Part shown: one piece after another, positions 1-6,635 of the stretch
How positions within the stretch are numbered: position 1 is the first letter of the stretch
Layout of the letters: each line of letters starts with the position of its first letter
NCBI GenBank assembly: GCA_964496705.1
Contig: CAZCBJ010000025.1
Span: forward strand, 1-26,540
From: CAZCBJ01 sp964496705
GTDB taxonomy: Bacteria; Chloroflexota; Anaerolineae; Anaerolineales; Anaerolineaceae
DNA length: 26,540 nucleotides
Direction of reading: 5' to 3'
Made by a program: the position numbers and the translations under genes
Notes under the pieces: generated by a model
The model's database searches: none
What the model was told of the DNA's origin: nothing
Seen by the model: only the letters and a program-made list of their open reading frames with translations

Positions 1-1
1 A

Positions 2-148
2 GGCGATTCACTACAAATCGCTGAATGGACTTTGACCGTACAGAAGGTCAGCCGCCGGCGGATCACCAAGGTGCTCGCCCATCGCACTGAAACGCGCAGC
101 CCAGCCATGCACGAGGCAGTTGAGGAGATAAAAAATGCCGCTCAATGA
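2..148 (+). CDS. CorC/HlyC-type CBS-domain protein, C-terminal end only
   Basis: The frame is open from the window edge to a TGA at 146-148 and gives 48 residues. The text, with 'GDSLQIAEWTLTVQKV' followed by 'RRRITKVLAHR', matches the end of the CorC/HlyC transporter-associated domain (PF03471). That domain closes DUF21/CBS 'hemolysin' proteins, which act in membrane ion homeostasis. The DUF21 and CBS domains would lie outside the window. The end overlaps cdd by 14 bp in another frame, so the two are probably translated from one mRNA. The family call rests on a short stretch. The C-terminal tail after 'HRTE' is variable and uninformative. Confidence 0.7.
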   Translation, partial: GDSLQIAEWTLTVQKVSRRRITKVLAHRTETRSPAMHEAVEEIKNAAQ

Positions 149-542
149 CGAAATTCGCCAACAATTAATCGAAACCGCGCGCAGCGTGCGCCATTGGGCA
201 TACGCGCCGTATTCGCATTATCCGGTGGGCGCCGCGCTGCTGACTGCCAGCGGAAAAGTTTACGATGGGGTCAATATCGAAAACGCAGCCTATCCCTCCG
301 GCATCTGCGCCGAGCGGGTGGCGGTGTTCAAAGCTGTTTCAGAAGGTGAGCGCCAGTTCGAGGCCATCGCGGTGGTCACCCCCAACGGTGGTTCGCCCTG
401 CGGAGGATGCCGCCAGGTTTTGGCAGAATTTGGGCTGGACACCATCGTGCTGATTGCTGACGCCGAGGGCAGATTGCTGCTGGAAACCACGGTGGGCGGA
501 CTGCTGCCGGGAGCCTTCACACCCGAAGCGCTGGAAAAATGA
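135..542 (+). CDS. cdd: Cytidine deaminase
   Basis: This is a 135-residue homotetrameric-type cytidine deaminase, which hydrolyses cytidine or deoxycytidine to uridine or deoxyuridine in pyrimidine salvage. The catalytic zinc signature is complete: C58-A59-E60 in 'SGICAER' carries a zinc ligand and the catalytic Glu, and 'PCGGCRQ' gives C89 and C92. The substrate-binding 'NIENAAYPSG' stretch (residues 48-57) is intact, and the length is normal for the short tetrameric class. The ATG at 135 follows a GAGGAGAT ribosome site inside the upstream gene. The stop overlaps the recO start as ATGA (539-542), so translation is probably coupled. Confidence 0.97.
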   Translation: MPLNDEIRQQLIETARSVRHWAYAPYSHYPVGAALLTASGKVYDGVNIENAAYPSGICAERVAVFKAVSEGERQFEAIAVVTPNGGSPCGGCRQVLAEFGLDTIVLIADAEGRLLLETTVGGLLPGAFTPEALEK

Positions 543-1324
543 GCGTGGAGCGCTCGCTTCGCGTCCAATGCGTGGTGCTGCGTCACACCGAATGGGGCGA
601 GGCGGACCGCCTGCTGTGGCTGTACACGCGAGAACGGGGCAAGCTGCGCGCAATAGCCAAAGGCGTGCGCAAGCCGCGCTCGCGCAAGGCCGGTCATCTG
701 GAACCCTTCACGCGCGTGGATTTGCTGCTGGCTTTCGGTCGCGACTTCTGGATTGTGACCCAGGCGCAGACGGTTGACGCCTATCTGGCATTGCGCGATG
801 ACCTGCTGCGCACCGGCTACGCAGCTTATGTCATCGAATTGCTCGACCGCTTCACCTATGAGGAGGGCGAGAATCGGGCGCTGTACGCTTTGCTGGTGGA
901 CACGCTCTCCCGCACCGCCAACGAGGACGATCCATTCCTGACAGTGCGTTATTATGAGATCCGCCTGATGGATCTGGTGGGTTTTCGCCCGGACTTGTTC
1001 CACTGTGTGAACTGCAAGGCGGTTGTTCAGGCTGAGGACCAGTACTTTTCGGCTGAACAGGGCGGCGTGCTCTGTCCGCGCTGCGGATTCAACGCCCCGG
1101 CTACGCGCCCCGTGTCCATGAATACACTGCGCTTTTTGCGCCACTTTCAGCGCAGCTCGTTTGCCGAAGCCAAACGCGCCGCGTTGAACACAGGAGTGCG
1201 CGCCGAAATGGAAAGCCTGATGCAATACTACCTGACCTATCTGCTGGAGCGCGGATTGAACACGCCGGCTTTTCTGCGCGCGGTGCGCCGCAATGCGGAG
1301 CGCGAAACAGGAGAATCAGGCTGA
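539..1324 (+). CDS. recO: DNA repair protein RecO
   Basis: This 261-residue RecO helps load RecA in the RecFOR recombinational-repair pathway by binding SSB and annealing single strands. The N-terminal OB fold starts with 'VVLRHTEWGEADRLLWLYTRERGKLRAIAKGVRK' type text (residues 12-45). The C-terminal helical domain holds a four-cysteine zinc site, C156-x2-C159 and C179-x2-C182, as in RecO proteins that retain zinc. The ATG overlaps the cdd stop, which fits a cdd-recO operon. The next gene converges on it from the other strand, with only 7 bp between the two stop codons. Confidence 0.95.
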   Translation: MSVERSLRVQCVVLRHTEWGEADRLLWLYTRERGKLRAIAKGVRKPRSRKAGHLEPFTRVDLLLAFGRDFWIVTQAQTVDAYLALRDDLLRTGYAAYVIELLDRFTYEEGENRALYALLVDTLSRTANEDDPFLTVRYYEIRLMDLVGFRPDLFHCVNCKAVVQAEDQYFSAEQGGVLCPRCGFNAPATRPVSMNTLRFLRHFQRSSFAEAKRAALNTGVRAEMESLMQYYLTYLLERGLNTPAFLRAVRRNAERETGESG

Positions 1325-1331
1325 AATCTTT

Positions 1332-1859
1332 TTAACTCAGAAATGTCTCAGCCAGCAGGAGCGCAGCGAGGGTTTTGCCGTCCAAAATCTGTCCCTGGCG
1401 CGCCATGCGCAAAGCCTCGCCCGCCGGAATTTTCTCCACCTTGAGGAACTCATCCCAATCAGCCTGCAGCGGAGACGGGTACAAATGACTGGCCAGGAAT
1501 ACCTCCATGTGCTCGGTCGAATAACCCGGCGCCATAAAAAATTCGCCCAGTGGATGCAGCTCGCCGGCCGCCATGCCAATTTCTTCTCGAATTTCTCGCG
1601 CCGCACCTGCCGAGGGATCCTCTCCCTGCTCCAGCACACCGGCGGGCAGCTCCAATAGCTGGCTCATCGACCCCAGGCGAAACTGGCGCACAAACCAGAT
1701 GCAGCCTGCCTCATCCAGTGGCACCACCGTGACCGCGCCGTTGTGAACCACCAGGTCATAGCTGCGCTGGCGATCATCCGGCAGGGTCAGCAGGACATTC
1801 TCAACCGCGAATACCCGCCCCTGATAGATGTTTTTGCGCTCCAGGATTTGATAGCTCAT
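1332..1859 (-). CDS. NUDIX hydrolase, ADP-ribose pyrophosphatase-like
   Basis: This 175-residue protein has a perfect Nudix box at residues 74-96 (G-x5-E-x7-REIREEIGM), which coordinates Mg2+ for cleaving nucleoside-diphosphate-X bonds. The layout is that of the ADP-ribose pyrophosphatase (NudF/YqkG) subfamily: an N-terminal beta-strand region, 'VRQFR' at 58-62, 'ELPAG' before the box, and 'FFMAPGYSTE' after it (108-116). The substrate is inferred from the subfamily. The start at 1859 is chosen because AGAGGTG lies just upstream; an in-frame ATG further upstream (1892) would run through the preceding gene's terminator hairpin. A separate promoter is not obvious, so expression may depend on readthrough from the lysM gene. 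Confidence 0.9.
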   Translation of the reverse strand: MSYQILERKNIYQGRVFAVENVLLTLPDDRQRSYDLVVHNGAVTVVPLDEAGCIWFVRQFRLGSMSQLLELPAGVLEQGEDPSAGAAREIREEIGMAAGELHPLGEFFMAPGYSTEHMEVFLASHLYPSPLQADWDEFLKVEKIPAGEALRMARQGQILDGKTLAALLLAETFLS

Positions 1860-1878
1860 ATTCACACCTCTTAAAACA

Positions 1879-1911
1879 GGACACCAGGGCACAGCAAGCG
1901 CCTTGGTGTCC
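1879..1911 (-). terminator. Rho-independent terminator of the LysM lipoprotein gene
   Basis: A 12-bp stem with one G-U pair (arms 1879-1890 and 1900-1911) has a 9-nt loop. On the minus strand it is followed by TGTTTTAA. It lies 34 bp past the lysM stop and just before the NUDIX ribosome site, so it could also attenuate readthrough into the NUDIX gene. Confidence 0.7.
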
Positions 1912-1945
1912 GGGGTTCATGTTGGTTTCAGACGAACGCTGCGGC

Positions 1946-2614
1946 TCAGGGGATGCGCAGCGCCTGGCCAGCTTCCAGCTTCTTGCTGGTCAGACCGTTG
2001 GCCTCCATGATGTCTTCCGGCAGCAGATCGCCGAAGTAGCACGCAATCGTATTGAGGGTATCGCCGGCTTTGACCGTGTAGCTGGTGGGGTGTGAATGCC
2101 AGGCGCGGGCGCCTGCGCTCCAGGTGCCGGTCTGCGGAATTTTGAGAACGGTGCCGGCTGGCGGGCGGGAATCATTGCCCAGGCCATTGAGCGAAAGCAG
2201 CATCCCCACATCCAGGTTATAGCGGCGGGCAATACAGTAGGGCCATTCTCCAGCCTGCAGCGTGTAAGTCGCCGGGCGAGGCGGATTGGGGTTGGGCTTG
2301 TAATTGGCATCCCCCGCGTCATTATCCTCTTTGGAGGATTCCTTGGTGGGCTTGGGTTGAGGTTTGGGGGTGTTCTGCACCACAGGCTTTGGCTCCTGAG
2401 TGGCCTCGCCTTGAGAATTAAGCGCAGCAGCGGTCTGGGTGGCCTTGATGATTTCCGCCACCAGTGAATCCTGGGTCGCATCGGGGGCTGTCTCTGTTTC
2501 CAGCGCAGCCGCCTTTGCGGAGGGCGGTGGGGTTGAGGCTTTCAAGGTGCAGCCGGCCAGCGCAAAACTCACCAGCACCAACAAGATCAGCAAGATTGTC
2601 GATTTTCTTAGCAT
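1946..2614 (-). CDS. LysM-domain lipoprotein
   Basis: This 222-residue predicted lipoprotein has a basic start (MLRK), a hydrophobic segment and a lipobox L19-A-G-C22. A low-complexity Pro/Thr/Lys/Ala spacer (about 28-115) leads to two LysM-like repeats: 'YTLQAGEWPYCIARRYNL' at about 117-160, and 'YTVKAGDTLNTIACYFG' at about 179-222. LysM modules bind N-acetylglucosamine-containing glycans such as peptidoglycan, so the protein probably tethers the outer membrane face to the wall polymer. No catalytic domain is present. The first repeat has 'EWPYCIA' where 'DTLxxIA' is usual, a variant I associate with Chloroflexota LysM proteins (recollection only). The gene has its own promoter and terminator, and a GGAG ribosome site 7-8 nt before the ATG. 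Confidence 0.88.
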   Translation of the reverse strand: MLRKSTILLILLVLVSFALAGCTLKASTPPPSAKAAALETETAPDATQDSLVAEIIKATQTAAALNSQGEATQEPKPVVQNTPKPQPKPTKESSKEDNDAGDANYKPNPNPPRPATYTLQAGEWPYCIARRYNLDVGMLLSLNGLGNDSRPPAGTVLKIPQTGTWSAGARAWHSHPTSYTVKAGDTLNTIACYFGDLLPEDIMEANGLTSKKLEAGQALRIP

Positions 2615-2684
2615 TTGCTCCGTCTCCTTCTCTGAGAGGCTGCAAGCCGACAGAGATTCATATCGAACATCCGTGTTATTAAAG

Positions 2685-2713
2685 ATACTAGCATAACCCT
2701 TTCGTCACGTCAA
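2685..2713 (-). promoter_or_regulatory. Sigma-70-type promoter of the LysM lipoprotein gene
   Basis: On the minus strand, TTGACG (2708-2713) and TAGTAT (2685-2690) are separated by exactly 17 bp. The predicted start near 2678 gives a leader of about 64 nt. It can fold into a small hairpin (CTCT...GGCT...AGCC...AGAG) before the ribosome site. Confidence 0.75.
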
Positions 2714-2795
2714 GCGAACCGCGCGCATCATTATCCGGGCATGCCGCACTGCAACTATGGCAAGATGTCACCGCCAAGCGATGACTTTCAACCGT

Positions 2796-2919
2796 TTGAT
2801 GAACAACCTTCTTCAGGTAAACTAGCGCATGGACTGAACAAACACTCACAAAGCGCGTTTCAGTCTCCTCCTTTGGCGAAACCTCCACCGGATTTCCTCC
2901 GCATTCCGGTGGAGGTTTA
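2796..2919 (+). ncRNA. Candidate small RNA with CCUCC motifs (tentative)
   Basis: This lies in the 313-bp gap 2615-2927. A weak plus-strand promoter can be read: TTGATG (2796-2801), 16 bp, TAAACT (2818-2823). It would give an RNA of about 90 nt starting near 2830. The RNA would have a 7-bp hairpin (GACTGAA...TTCAGTC), a single-stranded CTCCTCCTTT at about 2866-2875, and a 12-14-bp terminator-like hairpin whose loop again contains CCTCC. CCUCC motifs can pair with Shine-Dalgarno sequences, a known mode of action for some small RNAs. The end hairpin may simply be the terminator of the leftward kinase operon, so this is a hypothesis only. Confidence 0.3.
2879..2918. terminator. Bidirectional-type terminator hairpin after the kinase operon
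   Basis: A perfect 14-bp stem (2879-2892 with 2905-2918) has a 12-nt loop. It begins 10 nt past the stop codon of the leftward kinase gene. On the minus strand it ends in TTTCG, a weak tract. On the plus strand it ends in TTTATTATT, a better tract. It most simply terminates the kinase operon, and may also end a plus-strand RNA. Confidence 0.65.
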
Positions 2920-2927
2920 TTATTCAT

Positions 2928-4853
2928 TCAAACGGTGACCAGGGGCAGCACGATGGTCACAGTGGTGCCAACACCGGAGGTGGATTCGATCCAGATACGG
3001 CCCTGATGAGCTTCAACGATGGTCTTGACGATGGCCAGTCCAAGCCCGGTTCCTGGCACCATGTCGCCCACGTTGCTGGCGCGGTAGAATTTGTCAAAAA
3101 CAAAGGGCAGTTCCTCGGAGGGAATACCGATGCCGTTATCCTGCACCCGGAAGATGATCTGGTCTTCCTCGACATCAACCCGCAGCATCACCACCCCTTC
3201 GGATGGGGTGTATTTGATCGCATTATCAATCAGGTTGTCAATCAACTGGCGCATTTGCACCGGGTTGGCAAACAGCGGCGGAACCTTGTCAGGTAACCTG
3301 AGCTTAATCTCGCGCGTTTTATTGGCTTGCTGAGAACGCGAGCTGTCCACCGCATAGCGGATTATTTGATCCAGGTAGACCGTCTCGCGGCGGTTATCAA
3401 AACCGGCTTCGATGCGCCCAAGGTTAAGCAGATCATTGACCAGCGAGGTGATGTGATGGACGCTGGCCTGCACGCGCTTGATGAAATCGCGCTGCATGTC
3501 ATTGACCGAACCGGCGCGCTCGATCAGCTCAACATATCCGAGAATGGCGGTCAACGGCGAGCGCAGGTCATGTGACACCGTGCTGACGAACTCACTCTTA
3601 AGGCGGTCAAGCCTCCTCATATAGGTAATATCATGAAGTGTGATGACCCGGCCGACTTCGGGGACCGGCGTCACCTGAACGCGGAAGATTCTCCCATCCG
3701 GAGCAGTCAACTCGGTCTGGTCCAACAAGGATAGCTGTGGGGCTGTGACCATCGAAACCAGTTCAACTGCCTCAAACACCTCTTCCATCGGCCGGTTGAG
3801 ATAAGCACCTTCGGGCAGTTGAAAAGCCGATAAAACAATCTTGTTGACAAAGATGATTTCATTCTGCGTGTCGAGGATGATCATCCCGTCGCGAACACTG
3901 GCCAGCACGCCCTCAAACTTCCTGCGCTCCTGGGATACCGCCGAATAGAGCTTCGCATTTTGCAGTGCAATCACCGCGTACTCCGCCAACGCCTGCAGCA
4001 GGTCGATGTCATGCTGCGTGAACGAAAGCCGGACGGTGCGGTTATCGACACCCAGAACACCAAATGTTTTTCCTTCGAATTGGAGCGGAACATACGCGAG
4101 ACTGTGCACCAGGTAAGCGGTCTTGATTTTCTGCGGGGAGCTGTTATCCAGAATGGCCGGTTTGCCGGTGGAAAGCACAGTGCCCGCCAGCGAGTCCTGG
4201 GCGCGCAGCCGAAAGGTATGCACGAATTCATCCGAGAAATTGCGCGATGCGCGCACGTACAACTCACCGCTCTCCTCATCCAGCAGAAGAATCTGACCCT
4301 CCTCGGATTTGGTCAGGCGAACGGCCGCATCCACAATGGCGGTGAGGACGCTGTCAGAATCCAGAGAAGCAGTGATGCTGTGTCCCAGTTGGGCGAGCAC
4401 CTGCAGCTCATCCAGGCGGCGTTCCAGGTTTCCGGTGCCGGCGCTGCTGCGCTGTAAAATCCATTCGCGGCGCCGCCTGGCCAGCGCCAGGCTCTCCTGA
4501 ACGGCTGTGGTCACTTCCTCGGTGCGCAGCGGCAGGCGTAAATAATGACTTACACCTATACGCATTGCCTGCTTTAAAACTTCCGGCTGGTCAATCGACA
4601 CCAACAGAACCACCGATATGAACGGCAGCCGGTTGATCAACATCCGCGCGCAATCCAGGCTGCTGCTGTCCTGCACCTTATCCCCCACAATTGCCACCTT
4701 CGGCGATAATTTTTCCACCTGGTCATGCGCAGCCGCCCAGGTGGGAAAACATACCACCTCCACATTGTTGGCGCGTACCAGGCGTTCCAGTAGAAATGAC
4801 GCCTGGCGGTCAGAATGGATGATAAAGACGGTGTCGCGCGGTGAGTCGGTCAT
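2928..4853 (-). CDS. Cytoplasmic sensor histidine kinase (receiver-like/GAF/PAS/HisKA/HATPase)
   Basis: A 641-residue soluble kinase with no membrane segments. Domains in order are a receiver-like fold (8-125), GAF (about 150-305), PAS-like (about 312-410), a HisKA dimerisation domain with the phospho-acceptor H428 in 'TVSHDLRSPL', and HATPase_c. The ATPase domain has the N box around N540 ('DNLIDNAIKYTP'), G1 'DNGIGI' (572-577) and G2 'GTGLGL' (601-606), so it should autophosphorylate. The receiver-like domain is degenerate: 'VAIVGDKV' puts Gly57 at the Asp position, and the conserved Lys is Leu in 'HYLRLPL'. It therefore probably acts as a binding or dimer module. The start at 4853 is preferred over an upstream ATG inside the preceding gene because AAGGAC lies 4 nt before it. 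Only 8 bp separate it from the upstream kinase gene. No response regulator is nearby. Confidence 0.9.
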   Translation of the reverse strand: MTDSPRDTVFIIHSDRQASFLLERLVRANNVEVVCFPTWAAAHDQVEKLSPKVAIVGDKVQDSSSLDCARMLINRLPFISVVLLVSIDQPEVLKQAMRIGVSHYLRLPLRTEEVTTAVQESLALARRRREWILQRSSAGTGNLERRLDELQVLAQLGHSITASLDSDSVLTAIVDAAVRLTKSEEGQILLLDEESGELYVRASRNFSDEFVHTFRLRAQDSLAGTVLSTGKPAILDNSSPQKIKTAYLVHSLAYVPLQFEGKTFGVLGVDNRTVRLSFTQHDIDLLQALAEYAVIALQNAKLYSAVSQERRKFEGVLASVRDGMIILDTQNEIIFVNKIVLSAFQLPEGAYLNRPMEEVFEAVELVSMVTAPQLSLLDQTELTAPDGRIFRVQVTPVPEVGRVITLHDITYMRRLDRLKSEFVSTVSHDLRSPLTAILGYVELIERAGSVNDMQRDFIKRVQASVHHITSLVNDLLNLGRIEAGFDNRRETVYLDQIIRYAVDSSRSQQANKTREIKLRLPDKVPPLFANPVQMRQLIDNLIDNAIKYTPSEGVVMLRVDVEEDQIIFRVQDNGIGIPSEELPFVFDKFYRASNVGDMVPGTGLGLAIVKTIVEAHQGRIWIESTSGVGTTVTIVLPLVTV

Positions 4854-4861
4854 GTTGTCCT

Positions 4862-6517
4862 TCAACTTTTTAACAACGGCAGCGTCAAATGGAAGGTGGC
4901 GCCCTGGCCGATCTTGCTTTCCACCCAAACCTTGCCCTTATGTTGGCTGACAATGGATTTGATCAGGTACAGGCGGATGCCGATGCCCCCAAATCGGCGG
5001 CTGACGGCTGCGGATGGCTGCCCCGCTTCAAACAGGCGGGAAGCCAGCCGAGGATCGATCCCCGGGCCGCTGTCCGTCACGGTTATATGCGCCAGACCGT
5101 CCCGCGTCTGTTCCAGACGCACAAACACCCGCCCGCCGGGATGGGTAAATTTGATGGCGTTACTCAGCAGACCGTCCATCACCGCTGCGAGCTGACCAGA
5201 ATCCCCTGCGACCGATAGTGACTGCGCGCCGGTTTCAACATTCATTGAAATGTCGTTCTGATGGGCGAAAACCTGGGCGCGTTCCACCGCCTGACGCAGC
5301 AGATCATTTAAGTTGCAGGAAGAGGGTTGTCCGGCTGGATCGGTCTCTGGCGGGTTGATCGCCTCAGTGATACGCCCCAGGGAAAGCACCGCTTCCTGAA
5401 GAGCGGCGATCGCCTGGCGCTGTTCAGCCGTCCAACGCGCGCCAGGATCATTGGTGATGCGCTCCAGGGATTGGCGGGCGGCATCCACCGGCGGGCGCAT
5501 TTGGTCTTTCACCACCGACATGATCTCTATACCGATCTTTTCACCCATCTGGGCGCTGTCCACCCGGGATTGAAGCGACTGGCTCCGCTCTTCAATGCTG
5601 CGGAAAAGGCGGGCATTGGCTAGCGCGATGGCAGCGTAATCGCAAATGGCCTCCAGCAGATGCTGTTCACTGGACGAGAACGGTGTGGGTTGGCGGCGCA
5701 TGACTGCCAGCAATCCCATCACCTGTTTTTGAATTTTAATCGGCACAATCAGCGCGGATTGCCCCAGACTGATGATCTTGAAGCGCTTGAGGGATTCCCC
5801 GTAGATGGAAAGCGGTTCGCCCGAAATGGCCACCAGCGAGCTGATACCGTCATCCCAGGGCTGATTGATCCGCTCCGCCAGCGAAGGCGGCAAGTTGCGG
5901 TGTGCCACGAGCAGGGTGTTCTTGCGCGCCTCATCGCGCAGCAGCAGCCAGGCGACATCTGCCTGACTGGCTTTGGCCGCCCCCTCGAGGATGCGGTCAA
6001 AGAGCAGCGCCTGGTCTGTGATCGAAATGACCGCTTTACCCACCGCAAAGATGGTGGTCAATTCGCGGACGCGCAATTGCATTTCCTGGTTGGCCTGTTG
6101 CAACTGCTGGGCCAGCCGTTCACGCTCACGGCGCTCGCGCACCAGCTTGAGCACCCGTTCGACCACAGCAATCACCTCAGCTTCGCGCAGCGGCCAGAGC
6201 AGATAATCAGCCGCCCCCACGCGGAAAGCCTGAATGACCTCCGACTCACCGCCCTTCTTCCCGATGACAATCACCGGAATCTGAACCCCCTGCGAATTAA
6301 GCGCCACCATCAGATCCTTTCCGCTCAATCCGGGCAGGTCAAGATTAACGACGATGATATCGGGCGCCAGTTGGATGGCGCGAGAGATGGCCGCCGAAGC
6401 GTCGCCAACCACCTGCACTTGATAACCGGCCGCCTGCAAAGCCTGGCGGGCAACCAGGTCGCTGATCACCGGGTCGCTTTCCACCACCAGGATTCGGTCG
6501 CGCAAAGTCTGAGGCAT
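4862..6517 (-). CDS. Histidine-kinase-like protein lacking its phospho-acceptor His (probable pseudokinase)
   Basis: A 551-residue soluble protein: receiver-like (8-125), coiled coil (about 125-150), GAF (about 152-305), a DHp-like helical region (about 310-390) and HATPase_c (about 400-550). The ATPase motifs survive: N453 in 'LLSNAIKFT', G1 'DSGPGI' (482-487) and G2 'GGIGI' (510-514). The H-box, however, reads 'SVVKDQMRPPV', which places Asp338 where His belongs. The receiver reads 'DIIVVNLDLPG', which puts Asn58 at the Asp position, and Trp108 replaces the conserved Lys in 'YLLWPL'. It therefore probably cannot carry phosphate at either usual site. It may sense a ligand through GAF and regulate the active kinase encoded just downstream, perhaps as a heterodimer. 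Its promoter predicts an almost leaderless mRNA. Confidence 0.85.
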   Translation of the reverse strand: MPQTLRDRILVVESDPVISDLVARQALQAAGYQVQVVGDASAAISRAIQLAPDIIVVNLDLPGLSGKDLMVALNSQGVQIPVIVIGKKGGESEVIQAFRVGAADYLLWPLREAEVIAVVERVLKLVRERRERERLAQQLQQANQEMQLRVRELTTIFAVGKAVISITDQALLFDRILEGAAKASQADVAWLLLRDEARKNTLLVAHRNLPPSLAERINQPWDDGISSLVAISGEPLSIYGESLKRFKIISLGQSALIVPIKIQKQVMGLLAVMRRQPTPFSSSEQHLLEAICDYAAIALANARLFRSIEERSQSLQSRVDSAQMGEKIGIEIMSVVKDQMRPPVDAARQSLERITNDPGARWTAEQRQAIAALQEAVLSLGRITEAINPPETDPAGQPSSCNLNDLLRQAVERAQVFAHQNDISMNVETGAQSLSVAGDSGQLAAVMDGLLSNAIKFTHPGGRVFVRLEQTRDGLAHITVTDSGPGIDPRLASRLFEAGQPSAAVSRRFGGIGIRLYLIKSIVSQHKGKVWVESKIGQGATFHLTLPLLKS

Positions 6518-6526
6518 ACTGTTTTA

Positions 6527-6535
6527 ATCATAGCA
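6527..6535 (-). promoter_or_regulatory. Extended -10 promoter of the kinase operon
   Basis: On the minus strand, TGCTATGAT is an extended -10 (TGn plus TATGAT at 6527-6532). No good -35 is visible. The predicted start near 6520 lies 3 nt before the ATG at 6517, and no Shine-Dalgarno is present, so the mRNA is effectively leaderless. Confidence 0.55.
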
Positions 6536-6599
6536 TGAAAATTTGGTTTTTTCTGAGCCAAAGGCATATAAGAGTTGTATAAGAATGATAGTAATTCAC

Positions 6600-6629
6600 T
6601 TGACTTACCATCCCTGGTCGGCATACAAT
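6600..6629 (+). promoter_or_regulatory. Promoter of the J-domain protein gene, apparently leaderless
   Basis: TTGACT (6600-6605) and TACAAT (6624-6629) are separated by 18 bp. Placing the last T of the -10 at -7 puts +1 at 6636, the A of the start codon. A GGAG lies only 2 nt before the ATG, too close for normal use. No CIRCE heat-shock operator is visible. Confidence 0.6.
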
Positions 6630-6635
6630 GGAGAC

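Noticed and set aside
2688..2927. A minus-strand frame of 79 codons starting right after the kinase stop codon.
   Set aside because: It is largely made of the translated terminator hairpin and the lysM promoter, has no ribosome site of its own, and resembles no protein family.
2741..2938. A plus-strand frame of 65 codons in the same gap.
   Set aside because: It reads through the strong hairpin at 2879-2918 and into the kinase coding end, has no ribosome site, and shows no protein-like pattern.
6541..6635. CIRCE or similar heat-shock operator upstream of the J-protein gene.
   Set aside because: No TTAGCACTC-N9-GAGTGCTAA-like inverted repeat occurs. The only symmetry is a short TTGG...CCAA that is not diagnostic.
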